A stretch of DNA of 64,000 bases, taken from the NCBI GenBank assembly GCA_039105265.1, contig JAPFFF010000008.1, positions 5,952,001 to 6,016,000 on the forward strand, given 5' to 3'. A program made the position numbers and the translations under genes. Of this stretch, positions 10,195-18,302 are shown piece by piece (the first letter of the stretch is position 1; each line of letters opens with the position of its first letter). Below the pieces are notes generated by a model. The model ran no database searches, was not told the DNA's origin, and saw only the letters and a list, made by a program, of their open reading frames with translations. The DNA comes from Tritrichomonas musculus (taxonomy: Eukaryota; Parabasalia; Tritrichomonadida; Tritrichomonadidae).

Positions 10195-12681
10195 ATGAAC
10201 GAAATAAAGTTCATTCCTGATTCAATTGAAGTTCAAGATTATGTGTTATTAAAGAAAATAGGGCATGGATCATTTGGAGAAGTTTTTATCATTGAAGAAA
10301 AAGAAAATAAGAAACAAAAGTTTGCAGCTAAAATATTATTTAAAGATTACAACGAATCAAAAAAGACTCTTTCACGTCTTCGAAGTGAAGTTACAATTTT
10401 GTCGAAAATCAGCCATCCTGCAATTTTGAGATGTATCGGATTCAACAAATTTGGATTCCATCGTGATAAGAGGCCAGTTATTGTTACAGAATTCTTAGAA
10501 AACGGATCCCTTGATCGAATCCTTCGATTAGGAAGGCAAGGCAAACCATTAAGATTTTGGACAAATACAAAGAAACTCATTTGCATCTATGGAATAGCAT
10601 CAGCAATGGCTTATTTACACAAAAATGGCATTATTCATTGCGATTTGAAACCAGGAAACATACTTATCGATGGACATTTACTTCCAAAAATTGGAGATTT
10701 TGGTCTTTCTGAAATTTTAACACAAAATGATGAACAAACAATTCCACAATCAAGTATTTATTTCAAAGGAACATTTGCATATTCACCACCAGAAGCTATT
10801 TTGATGAACGAATTCCATAAGCCAGGCGATGTTTATGCTTTTGGCCTCATTGTATATGGAATACTTACAAACAACGAACCATTCATCAACCAAACAAATC
10901 AAGAGATACTACAAAATGCAAAAAATGGAATCCATCCATTTTTAAATGAAATAAAATCAGATCGTTTCAAAAGATTAATTAACGAATGTTTATCACAAGA
11001 TCCTAATAAACGTCCATCTTTTGATAAAATCATCGACCAGCTAGAAAATGATGAAGCCTTTCTATTTGATGACGTTATCAAAGAAGAATATTTGAATTAC
11101 ATTAATTATGTGAAAAAACCAGAAGATATGAAAAATCCATTTGAAAAAGTATCAATTGAAGATTTGATACAAGATATTGATTGTGATGAAGCCTTTAAAG
11201 AAGTTTTTTTGGAAGATTTAAACCATAAAGAATTCAAGGAACTTCCTTTTGAAACACAAAAAATGATCAATGATATTGTCAAGGAGGACAATATTTCATT
11301 GAACAAAATCACATTTGATCCAACTCAATTAGAAACATTATATACGAACAAATCATTATATTCACCAATATTCATCAATATTTTGAATTATTTTGATGAA
11401 ATTCAATTCACAATGAATTATCCATCAGAAAACTATGATGAAATAATGGCAACGCTTTCAGAAATCAAAAAGAAGAACATTGAACGAATGATCATTTCAA
11501 TCAATGTTTTAAATATCAAAAAAATTAACAACGAGTTTATTAACAATAAGTTTATAAATGATATCATTATTGGTGAGGAGATTGTCGAAATAGAAAATGA
11601 AGCATTCAGAGGAAGTGATGAATTAAAGAAGGTTATAATTAATGGTCCAGTTGAAACAATTGGAAAATCAATGTTTAGAGGATGTGCAAATCTAGTTGAT
11701 GTGAAACTTTCACATGCAACAAAATTCATTGGAAAACATGTTTTTAGAGGTTGCCATAATATTAAAGAAATTGTTATTCCTGATTCAGTAACAGATATTG
11801 AAAAGTCCGTATTTCGTGGATGCTTCAAATTGGCAAGTGTAACTTTATCGAATAAAATGGATAAAATACAAAAATCTACATTCAGAGGCTGTTATGCTTT
11901 GAATGATTTTATAATTCTTCCAACAATTAAAGTTATTGAGTCAAAAGCATTTGAAAAATGCTCATCTTTGACAGAAATATCAATTCCACCAGGGACAGAA
12001 TTACAAAAACAAGCTTTTAGAGGCTGTTCTTCTTTAAATAAAATAATAATTGATCCTTATAAATCAAAAATTGCAAATGACGCATTCCAAGAGTGCTCCG
12101 ATTTGAGGATATTGTCAATTTCAACATCAAATGATAAAATAACCCCTTTTGATATGACACCTTTCCCAAATATTAAAAGAATTGAAATTCCTAATAATGT
12201 AACGTCAATTGAGAATAAGGCTTTCTTAAATTGCTCTTCTCTAATAGAAATTTCAATTCCAGATTCAGTGCATTACATAGGCCAATCTGCTTTTGAAGGT
12301 TGTTCATCAGTGACACAAATTTCTATTCCTAGTTCAGTTAGAACAATTGATAGCAAAGCTTTTAAAAATTGTTTTGCACTTGAGAAAATTTCTTTTGATC
12401 CATATAGAACGACAGTTTCAGATGATTCTTTTGTTGATTGCAAATCTCTAAATAAATTAAGAATAGCAACAAGAGAAACAGAAATTCATCCAATTAATAT
12501 GAGTCCATTTCCAAATAAGGTTACATTAGAGCTTCCTAAAAATATTATCTCTATTGATTTATCTGGTAATGATAATATTAATTCAATAGTATTCTTTGAA
12601 AGTCCTCTTAACGATAATAATAATCAATTACCAGATCTTCCATATATAAATTCAACTTATCATAGTACAATTGGAACGTGA
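10195..12681 (+). CDS. Protein kinase fused to BspA-like leucine-rich repeats (LRR_5)
   Basis: An 828-residue protein. Residues about 15-290 form a TKL-like kinase: glycine loop IGHGSFGEV (from residue 22), AAKILF lysine, catalytic IIHCDLKPGN with D150, then KIGDFGLSE and an SPPEA activation-segment end. All main catalytic residues are present; HRD is HCD. A linker of about 150 residues follows. From about residue 455 to 800 there are LRR_5 repeats of the form AFRGCxxLxxVxIPxxVxxIGxxAF. No signal peptide or membrane segment is visible, so the LRRs are probably cytosolic and may sense or scaffold. BspA-type LRRs are expanded in trichomonads, mostly as surface proteins; joining them to a kinase in one chain is a distinct architecture. 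It is compact, single-exon and intact. Confidence 0.9.
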   Translation: MNEIKFIPDSIEVQDYVLLKKIGHGSFGEVFIIEEKENKKQKFAAKILFKDYNESKKTLSRLRSEVTILSKISHPAILRCIGFNKFGFHRDKRPVIVTEFLENGSLDRILRLGRQGKPLRFWTNTKKLICIYGIASAMAYLHKNGIIHCDLKPGNILIDGHLLPKIGDFGLSEILTQNDEQTIPQSSIYFKGTFAYSPPEAILMNEFHKPGDVYAFGLIVYGILTNNEPFINQTNQEILQNAKNGIHPFLNEIKSDRFKRLINECLSQDPNKRPSFDKIIDQLENDEAFLFDDVIKEEYLNYINYVKKPEDMKNPFEKVSIEDLIQDIDCDEAFKEVFLEDLNHKEFKELPFETQKMINDIVKEDNISLNKITFDPTQLETLYTNKSLYSPIFINILNYFDEIQFTMNYPSENYDEIMATLSEIKKKNIERMIISINVLNIKKINNEFINNKFINDIIIGEEIVEIENEAFRGSDELKKVIINGPVETIGKSMFRGCANLVDVKLSHATKFIGKHVFRGCHNIKEIVIPDSVTDIEKSVFRGCFKLASVTLSNKMDKIQKSTFRGCYALNDFIILPTIKVIESKAFEKCSSLTEISIPPGTELQKQAFRGCSSLNKIIIDPYKSKIANDAFQECSDLRILSISTSNDKITPFDMTPFPNIKRIEIPNNVTSIENKAFLNCSSLIEISIPDSVHYIGQSAFEGCSSVTQISIPSSVRTIDSKAFKNCFALEKISFDPYRTTVSDDSFVDCKSLNKLRIATRETEIHPINMSPFPNKVTLELPKNIISIDLSGNDNINSIVFFESPLNDNNNQLPDLPYINSTYHSTIGT

Positions 12682-13122
12682 ATCAAAATAATATAAAATT
12701 TTCTTTTCCTGTACGTTAAGTTCTTCGTTTATAAATTTCATTTTTTAATATCTTAATATTTTTAAAATAAATTAAAAATCATATTTTGTCAATAAAATAA
12801 ATTTATATTAGAATATATTATATAACATATTTATATCATGCTGATTGAAACTTTAAAGAAGATAAAAGCATTTATTATGAGTGATATAATATGATGGCAA
12901 TTCAAAAAGTTTCTTCTGATAAGTAGTAATTAATTGAAATAAATTTTTATATAAAGAAAATTACAAAGAATAATATGAAATCTAATTAATTCTTTTTACT
13001 AAAAAAAAAATGCTCAAAACAATATAAAAAGAATTTGACAAAGGTGATCAAAATCTACTTTTTCACAGTTCTATCGTTGAAAGGGAATTTGTTATAATCT
13101 TGATTGCAGAGCCATTCCAATA
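12682..13122. other. Intergenic spacer upstream of importin beta
   Basis: AT-rich and non-coding. It contains AAAATCTACTTTTTCA near 13050, which also occurs at the left end of the MITE at 61.6 kb; this may be chance or a shared promoter word. Confidence 0.4.
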
Positions 13123-15729
13123 ATGGAGGCTGTTGATGATCAGACTCTTCTTCAGCAGCTAAATCAAGCTCTCGTAGCTGCCACTTCGAACTCTGACGAA
13201 GAGCGAAATCCGGCAACTCAATTTATCCTTGAAATAAAAAGAAGAGACCCAAAACAATACACATTTATGCTAATTCTTCATCTCAGTGATGTCAACAACC
13301 ATATGGGGTCACGTGCACTTGCCGCAATTCTGATCTACAGCATCCTCCACCAACGAACAATAGATTCTCAGAAAAAATTCAATCAAGAATGGGTCAAAAA
13401 CGTTAACCCCGAGGTTAGAGATAGACTCAGAATAGCGGCCACAATAGGTCTTTTCACGGATTCCCCTTCTTTTTCAACCCAATGCGCAAACTTACTAGGC
13501 TTATTTTATTCAATAGAGATACTATACGGAAATTTCAAACAACAACTTGAGGGTATTCTTGAGATTGCAGCAACTTCTCAAAATTTGAACGAAAGAATTG
13601 CCAGCTTATCAATGTTTAAAAGATTTCAACAAAGCTGTTTCGAATACAATCCAAATTGTTTTACAAATAGTTTTTTGCAACCTGTTGCGAAAAGCCTTTT
13701 TAATGTCCTTATTTCTGGAATGACAAGTGGAAATCAAGAAATTGCACATGCTGCAATTGATACACTCATAAATCCATTAAAGTTTTATGAAAGAGAAATT
13801 TCATTTACGAAAAACACAAATATAATGATGAATATTGATATTGATTTCATACAAAACGAAAACGATTCAATTGCTTTAGATGGCTATACTCTTACAAGAA
13901 AAATGATCGAACATTATTCTGATTTAATAGGTGCTTTTTTGCAGACTCTTCTTCAAAGCGTTGAGCAAGCCTTTAATACTGGCTCTGAAAACAGGAAAAT
14001 CGCCGCCTGCTCATTGCTGCAAACCATTGGTGAAGTTGAAAGCCAAAACAATGAAAATGCTGATCAACCAAATTCAAACCTTCAACGCAACTTCTTTACA
14101 TTAAACGGTTATTCTTCAAAAATTCTTGAAGTACTCTTCAATCCTCTTGTTGCTATGATATGCAATTGCCCTATAGAGGATACTGATGTGAAAGTTTCAG
14201 TTGATAAAACTCTTCAGATGGCTGCAATTTCATGCTTTTCATATTTAGCAAGAGCGGCTGATGCAACAGCTTTAAAACCAATATTTGATTTTGTTACCGC
14301 AAACGGGTCTGACCAAGATTGGCGACTTCGATTTTGCTCAATAATGCTATTAAATGCAGCTACAACCATCCCTTCTTTCGGAAATAAAGTTCAATCAAGC
14401 TCAAATTATTTAATAGCTTTTAATTTTTTCTGCCAAATGATTTCGGATCCAATTCCCCGTAATGTTGAAGCTTCATTTTGGAGCCTTGGCCAAATTATCA
14501 ATGAAGACCCTGAACTTGTTACTGATCCACAACGATTTGCAATGGTGTGCAGCGTAATACCTACAGTTCTGAACACATTACCTGCTCTTTCAGCACGATG
14601 CTGTTGGATTCTTCACATTGTCTTTCGTGCTTTTGAAAATGTTAAAGATGGATCATCGCAATTACTAGCTGCTAATTTTGATCAATTTGCAGAAATGCTT
14701 CTCATGACATCCGATTCAAATGACTCAGATACTGTTTGTGCAGCTTATGCAGCTATATATGACTTAGTTTCATTTGCTCCAGATGGAATTGAAGAACAAT
14801 ATAATAGGTTATTTGAAAAAATTACAGCTAGACTTGCACGTATTTTACAAGAGACAGAGGGCAATCTGAGAACAACTCTAGAATTAAATAGAACAATATG
14901 GATCTGCTATATTATTCATGCAATTACCATGATAGTTGGTGATAGAATCACCGTAATAGCTGATCAACTAATGAGTATGCTTTTCCAACTCATTCATTCC
15001 TCTAATGGTATATTAATTTCCGAAGTACTTCCATGCATTGGAGCAGTTGCTCGAGCAATCAAAGATAAATTCACTCCATATGCAGAACAATTGATCCCAT
15101 TGCTTGATAATCTTCTTCAAAGTAACGAATACATTCAACCAGCTGCTGTTCTAATTGGTGATCTTTACTCATCATTAGAATCTCTTCCAACTGAAGTTAC
15201 AGATAGATTTGTTCATTCGTTACTAGAAGCATTCAACTATGATTATCTTACAAAAGCTGCAAGAAATCGAATAATGAGTGTTTTAGGGACTCAAATTGCA
15301 CAAAATATTCAAATGAATTGTCTTCCTTGGCTTGATACATTTCTCGAACGCCTTAAATTCGAGAGTCGAGCAGCTGTTGAAGAAAAAGAAACAATTGATT
15401 ATGAATACGCTGAGAAAATTCATATTACTATCTTGCTTTGTTTTAAAACTTTCTTGCCAATTTTATCTAACGTTCCTAACGGATTTAGGAAAGTTAAATC
15501 TTTCTTCTACATTTTTGATCAGATTTACCCACTTACTGCTGGAAGCAATGACGTTCTTTTTCAAGCAGTAGAACTGATCGGACAAACTGCAAATCTCTTT
15601 GGAAGAAAATTAAATGTTGTTCTGAATAGATCAGCTGTCCGTTCTTTGCTTAAGGAAGCAATGAAGTCTGAAGACGAAGATTTAGCTAAAATGGGTTCTC
15701 AGGTGTATGAAATCGTGCGGAAATGTTAA
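13123..15729 (+). CDS. KPNB1: Importin beta-1 (karyopherin beta), nuclear import receptor
   Basis: An 868-residue all-helical HEAT-repeat protein; human importin beta-1 has 876. The N-terminal importin-N region (ATQFILEIKRRDPKQYTFML) is followed by typical landmarks: DQDWRLRFCSIMLL, MISDPIPRNVEASFWSLGQI and ALSARCCWILHIVFRAFE align with human DWRYRDAAVMAFG, DPSVVVRDTAAWTVGRI and VASNVCWAFSSLAE. The acidic loop near HEAT 8 is poor. It carries importin-alpha/NLS cargo through nuclear pores and releases it on binding RanGTP. No frame break was seen. The second gene-sized frame inside it (15332-15571) is a shadow. Family assignment is by motif recall; importin-4 or transportin is less likely. Confidence 0.85.
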   Translation: MEAVDDQTLLQQLNQALVAATSNSDEERNPATQFILEIKRRDPKQYTFMLILHLSDVNNHMGSRALAAILIYSILHQRTIDSQKKFNQEWVKNVNPEVRDRLRIAATIGLFTDSPSFSTQCANLLGLFYSIEILYGNFKQQLEGILEIAATSQNLNERIASLSMFKRFQQSCFEYNPNCFTNSFLQPVAKSLFNVLISGMTSGNQEIAHAAIDTLINPLKFYEREISFTKNTNIMMNIDIDFIQNENDSIALDGYTLTRKMIEHYSDLIGAFLQTLLQSVEQAFNTGSENRKIAACSLLQTIGEVESQNNENADQPNSNLQRNFFTLNGYSSKILEVLFNPLVAMICNCPIEDTDVKVSVDKTLQMAAISCFSYLARAADATALKPIFDFVTANGSDQDWRLRFCSIMLLNAATTIPSFGNKVQSSSNYLIAFNFFCQMISDPIPRNVEASFWSLGQIINEDPELVTDPQRFAMVCSVIPTVLNTLPALSARCCWILHIVFRAFENVKDGSSQLLAANFDQFAEMLLMTSDSNDSDTVCAAYAAIYDLVSFAPDGIEEQYNRLFEKITARLARILQETEGNLRTTLELNRTIWICYIIHAITMIVGDRITVIADQLMSMLFQLIHSSNGILISEVLPCIGAVARAIKDKFTPYAEQLIPLLDNLLQSNEYIQPAAVLIGDLYSSLESLPTEVTDRFVHSLLEAFNYDYLTKAARNRIMSVLGTQIAQNIQMNCLPWLDTFLERLKFESRAAVEEKETIDYEYAEKIHITILLCFKTFLPILSNVPNGFRKVKSFFYIFDQIYPLTAGSNDVLFQAVELIGQTANLFGRKLNVVLNRSAVRSLLKEAMKSEDEDLAKMGSQVYEIVRKC

Positions 15730-16105
15730 TTAGATTATTTTTTTTTTATTTATTTGAGTTAACTAAATAGTTTTTTATTTTTATTTTTAACTTTTCTTAT
15801 ATTTTTATTTGTTTCAATTAATTAACTAACTGGATAAGACGAATTCTTGTTTGTTTTTAATAATGAACTTTTTATGAAGAACATTCAATTTTTCAATGAC
15901 TTTATGAATTATATAATTCTTATTTTGGATTGATGATGAAATTTCAACTTCCATTATTTTCTTCCATATTGACTTATATTTGTTTTCATTAGATGATACA
16001 ACTGTTATTTGTAATTAAAAACATTCATCAAGAGAAAGTTAATTATTTGTCGATGATGAATATTTCTATTTTTATATAGTGAAATTTTTATTCATGAAAT
16101 ATAGA
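15730..16105. other. Intergenic spacer
   Basis: AT-rich, T-run-rich 3' flank of importin beta. Nothing else was seen. Confidence 0.5.
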
Positions 16106-16349
16106 TTAAGTAGTTACTATTTGTAAAATAACTTTCAAAGGATCTGTTTTAAAATTTTTATTTCTGTCAATGAGAAGTATTGTGAAAGTGAGCTTGATTC
16201 GATTTGAACCAGCTTTCATATTGCTTTGATTACTTATTTTTAATATATCAATGATTTGTTCATGTTGATTGGTTATTTCAACTTCAATTCCTCTCATCCA
16301 TTGTGAATATATTATAAGATTGATCAATATTAGTTAACTTTAATTGCAT
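16106..16349 (-). pseudogene. Possible small gene interrupted by a frameshift
   Basis: The minus strand has a TCATGAT initiator-like word followed 7 nt later by an ATG at 16349. That frame reads MQLKLTNIDQSYNIFTMDERN and stops. A frame offset by one continues from about 16327 to a stop at 16106 with coding-like sequence (WMRGIEVEITNQHEQIID ... RIKLTFTILLIDRN). The simplest reading is one small gene with a frameshift. A chance ORF or an assembly error is also possible. The family is not recognised. Confidence 0.3.
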
Positions 16350-16439
16350 ATCATGAATAGTGATTTAAGATCATATATAACATCAAAAACAACAAATTAA
16401 AAAATATATTACAAACAGATAATTTAGTATATAGGAAAT

Positions 16440-18092
16440 TTAAAACAATCTTGATTTTCTTATGAAAATGTGATCATTAAAAATTGAGAATCCGAATTCA
16501 TGATCAGTTTTTGCTATCATTAAGGTACGATCAAAGGCGTATGGGCATCCATCAAATGCACTTTGAAAGACACCATGTACAACAACTGCATAAGCAAAAT
16601 CATTAAGAGCAGAATGGTTTACAGATGAAATAATTGAATCAAAATTGGGCCCGAAAACTTGAAGTTGCCCATCTATAACAGATGATGATCCATACGGTTG
16701 ACTAATTGGCGGCTGTTTGCTTAATCTATTTATTGAAAATTGTGTGAAAAATGACATTGTGGAATTTGGTGGACACTTATCAACAGTTAATGAAAAAAAA
16801 GAATCTTTTGCGTAAAATGGATATGTTGATCGGATACTTTCTTTTGCTGTTTTAAAGAAATTATCAATAAAATCATTTGCTAGAAATGAAGATTTATAAA
16901 TTTGAATTTGCTCTACTTTTCTCATTTGCTTAAATAATTGATCTCTTTCTTCTTCTCTTTGATCATATGAAATAACACTTGGTACATGAAAATCTAAAAT
17001 AGGAATGGCTTTCTTTGGGCTTGGGATAGGATGACGACGAAATCCAGGATGACCAAAATTATTTTTGCGCTTTATTGGATCATCAAATTCATCATGACTT
17101 ATTTGATGTTCAAACGTAACAATAACATTTTTCTTTGATAAATACGATAATTGTGATTGCAATTCTTGCAAATTATCTTTTCCCTGGTTAGAAAATTTTT
17201 TTTTAGATTTTTTATTTTTGTCATCTGCTTGATCAAAATTAGATCCTGTTAATGATAGTTTTTGGAGGTATGGGAAAAATTCATGAAAATATGCCAAATG
17301 TTTAGGATTGGACATTAAATTGTTATCAAAACTAATATATTCAATTTGTACGCATAAATCTTGGCATTTTAACGAACAAAGAAATAGAAGAAATGGTAAT
17401 GATGCATAACCTGCATTAACATCAATTCCACTATCTTCTTCTAGTAACATTCTAGGTTGGGATTTGTATCTAATATCAGAAAGGTCTAGAAAAGGGCCTG
17501 TTATGCACTGCGGGAAAATTGAATTGATAAAATTGATGTAAATCTTATCTATTGGATATTCACTAGGTGATATTAAAATTAATTTTCCTCGAAACTCAAT
17601 AGTTTTAATTTTAGTAATGGATATCATAAGTTTTCTGTCGTCTACAAAAAATGTAAAGTAATGATATTTTTTTTTATATTTAGTGTGATATTGAAAAACT
17701 TGATTAGGCTGCAAGATCTTCTGTTGGTATAATTTCACTCCAATAATGTCAAGTATTGGCGTCATATCTTCTTCTTCTGCAGGTCCAACAGCTATAGGAT
17801 TATCTTCATTAAAATTTTCCTGATCTTGTTGATTTTGATCAAATTGCTGATTTTGATTAAATTGCTGATTTTGATTGTATTGCTGATTTTGATTGTATTG
17901 TTGGTTTTGATTGTATTGCTGATTTTGATTGTTTTGCTGATTTTGATTGTATTGTTGGTTTTGATTAAATCGTTGATTTTGATTAAATTGTTGATTTTGA
18001 TTATATTGTTGATTTTGATTATATTGTTGATTTTGGCTGAATTGCTGATTTTGATTGTAATTATTGTTGACAAAGGATTGATAATAACTCAT
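16440..18092 (-). CDS. NXF1: NXF1/Mex67-like mRNA export receptor with Gln/Asn repeat head
   Basis: A 550-residue protein. Residues about 10-90 are QYNQNQ-type hexapeptide repeats. The middle (about 110-290) holds an RRM-like/LRR-like region ending in FHEFFPYLQKLSLTGSNF. The C-terminal 180 residues form the NTF2-like domain of NXF proteins: FIDNFFKTAKESIRSTYPFYAKDSFFSLTV, a FTQFSINRL piece, and VVVHGVFQSAF ... FDRTLMIA ... FSIFNDHIFIR. In the family this domain pairs with p15/NXT1, and the receptor moves mRNPs through nuclear pores. It ends directly after the NTF2 domain, so no C-terminal UBA-like FG-binding domain is visible. A TCATTTT initiator-like motif lies about 10 nt before the ATG. 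The Gln/Asn head is prion-like in composition. Confidence 0.82.
   Translation of the reverse strand: MSYYQSFVNNNYNQNQQFSQNQQYNQNQQYNQNQQFNQNQRFNQNQQYNQNQQNNQNQQYNQNQQYNQNQQYNQNQQFNQNQQFDQNQQDQENFNEDNPIAVGPAEEEDMTPILDIIGVKLYQQKILQPNQVFQYHTKYKKKYHYFTFFVDDRKLMISITKIKTIEFRGKLILISPSEYPIDKIYINFINSIFPQCITGPFLDLSDIRYKSQPRMLLEEDSGIDVNAGYASLPFLLFLCSLKCQDLCVQIEYISFDNNLMSNPKHLAYFHEFFPYLQKLSLTGSNFDQADDKNKKSKKKFSNQGKDNLQELQSQLSYLSKKNVIVTFEHQISHDEFDDPIKRKNNFGHPGFRRHPIPSPKKAIPILDFHVPSVISYDQREEERDQLFKQMRKVEQIQIYKSSFLANDFIDNFFKTAKESIRSTYPFYAKDSFFSLTVDKCPPNSTMSFFTQFSINRLSKQPPISQPYGSSSVIDGQLQVFGPNFDSIISSVNHSALNDFAYAVVVHGVFQSAFDGCPYAFDRTLMIAKTDHEFGFSIFNDHIFIRKSRLF
17826..18065 (-). repeat. 18-bp minisatellite coding for QxNQNQ hexapeptides
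   Basis: About twelve to thirteen tandem 18-bp units inside the start of the NXF-like gene. Variation is mostly at two codon positions (Y/F, N/D). The repeat keeps other frames open too, which produces long but spurious frames on both strands. Confidence 0.85.
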
Positions 18093-18285
18093 TTCAAAAT
18101 GAAAATTCCAAAATTAAACTTTTTCTTTTAAGAAAAAATACTGATGTATCTTTGAATAACAGGATTTTTAAGAAAAATATATTTTATAATTAATTCAAAT
18201 ATATGTTTTAAAATATAAAATTAAACAAATTTATACAAATGTTAATTTTTTAACATAAAAATTATAACTATCATAATTGAATCTT

Positions 18286-18292
18286 TCATTCA
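18286..18292 (+). promoter_or_regulatory. Initiator-like motif TCATTCA
   Basis: It lies 17 nt before the ATG of the methyltransferase-like gene and matches the trichomonad initiator pattern. The divergent NXF-like gene starts about 200 bp away, so the two genes share one short intergenic promoter region. Confidence 0.55.
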
Positions 18293-18302
18293 ATTTTTTA
18301 AT

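Noticed and set aside
17792-18131. Ile/Leu/Lys-rich frames over the NXF repeat head
   Set aside because: Shadows of the 18-bp repeat; the Gln/Asn frame continues into the NTF2-like domain.
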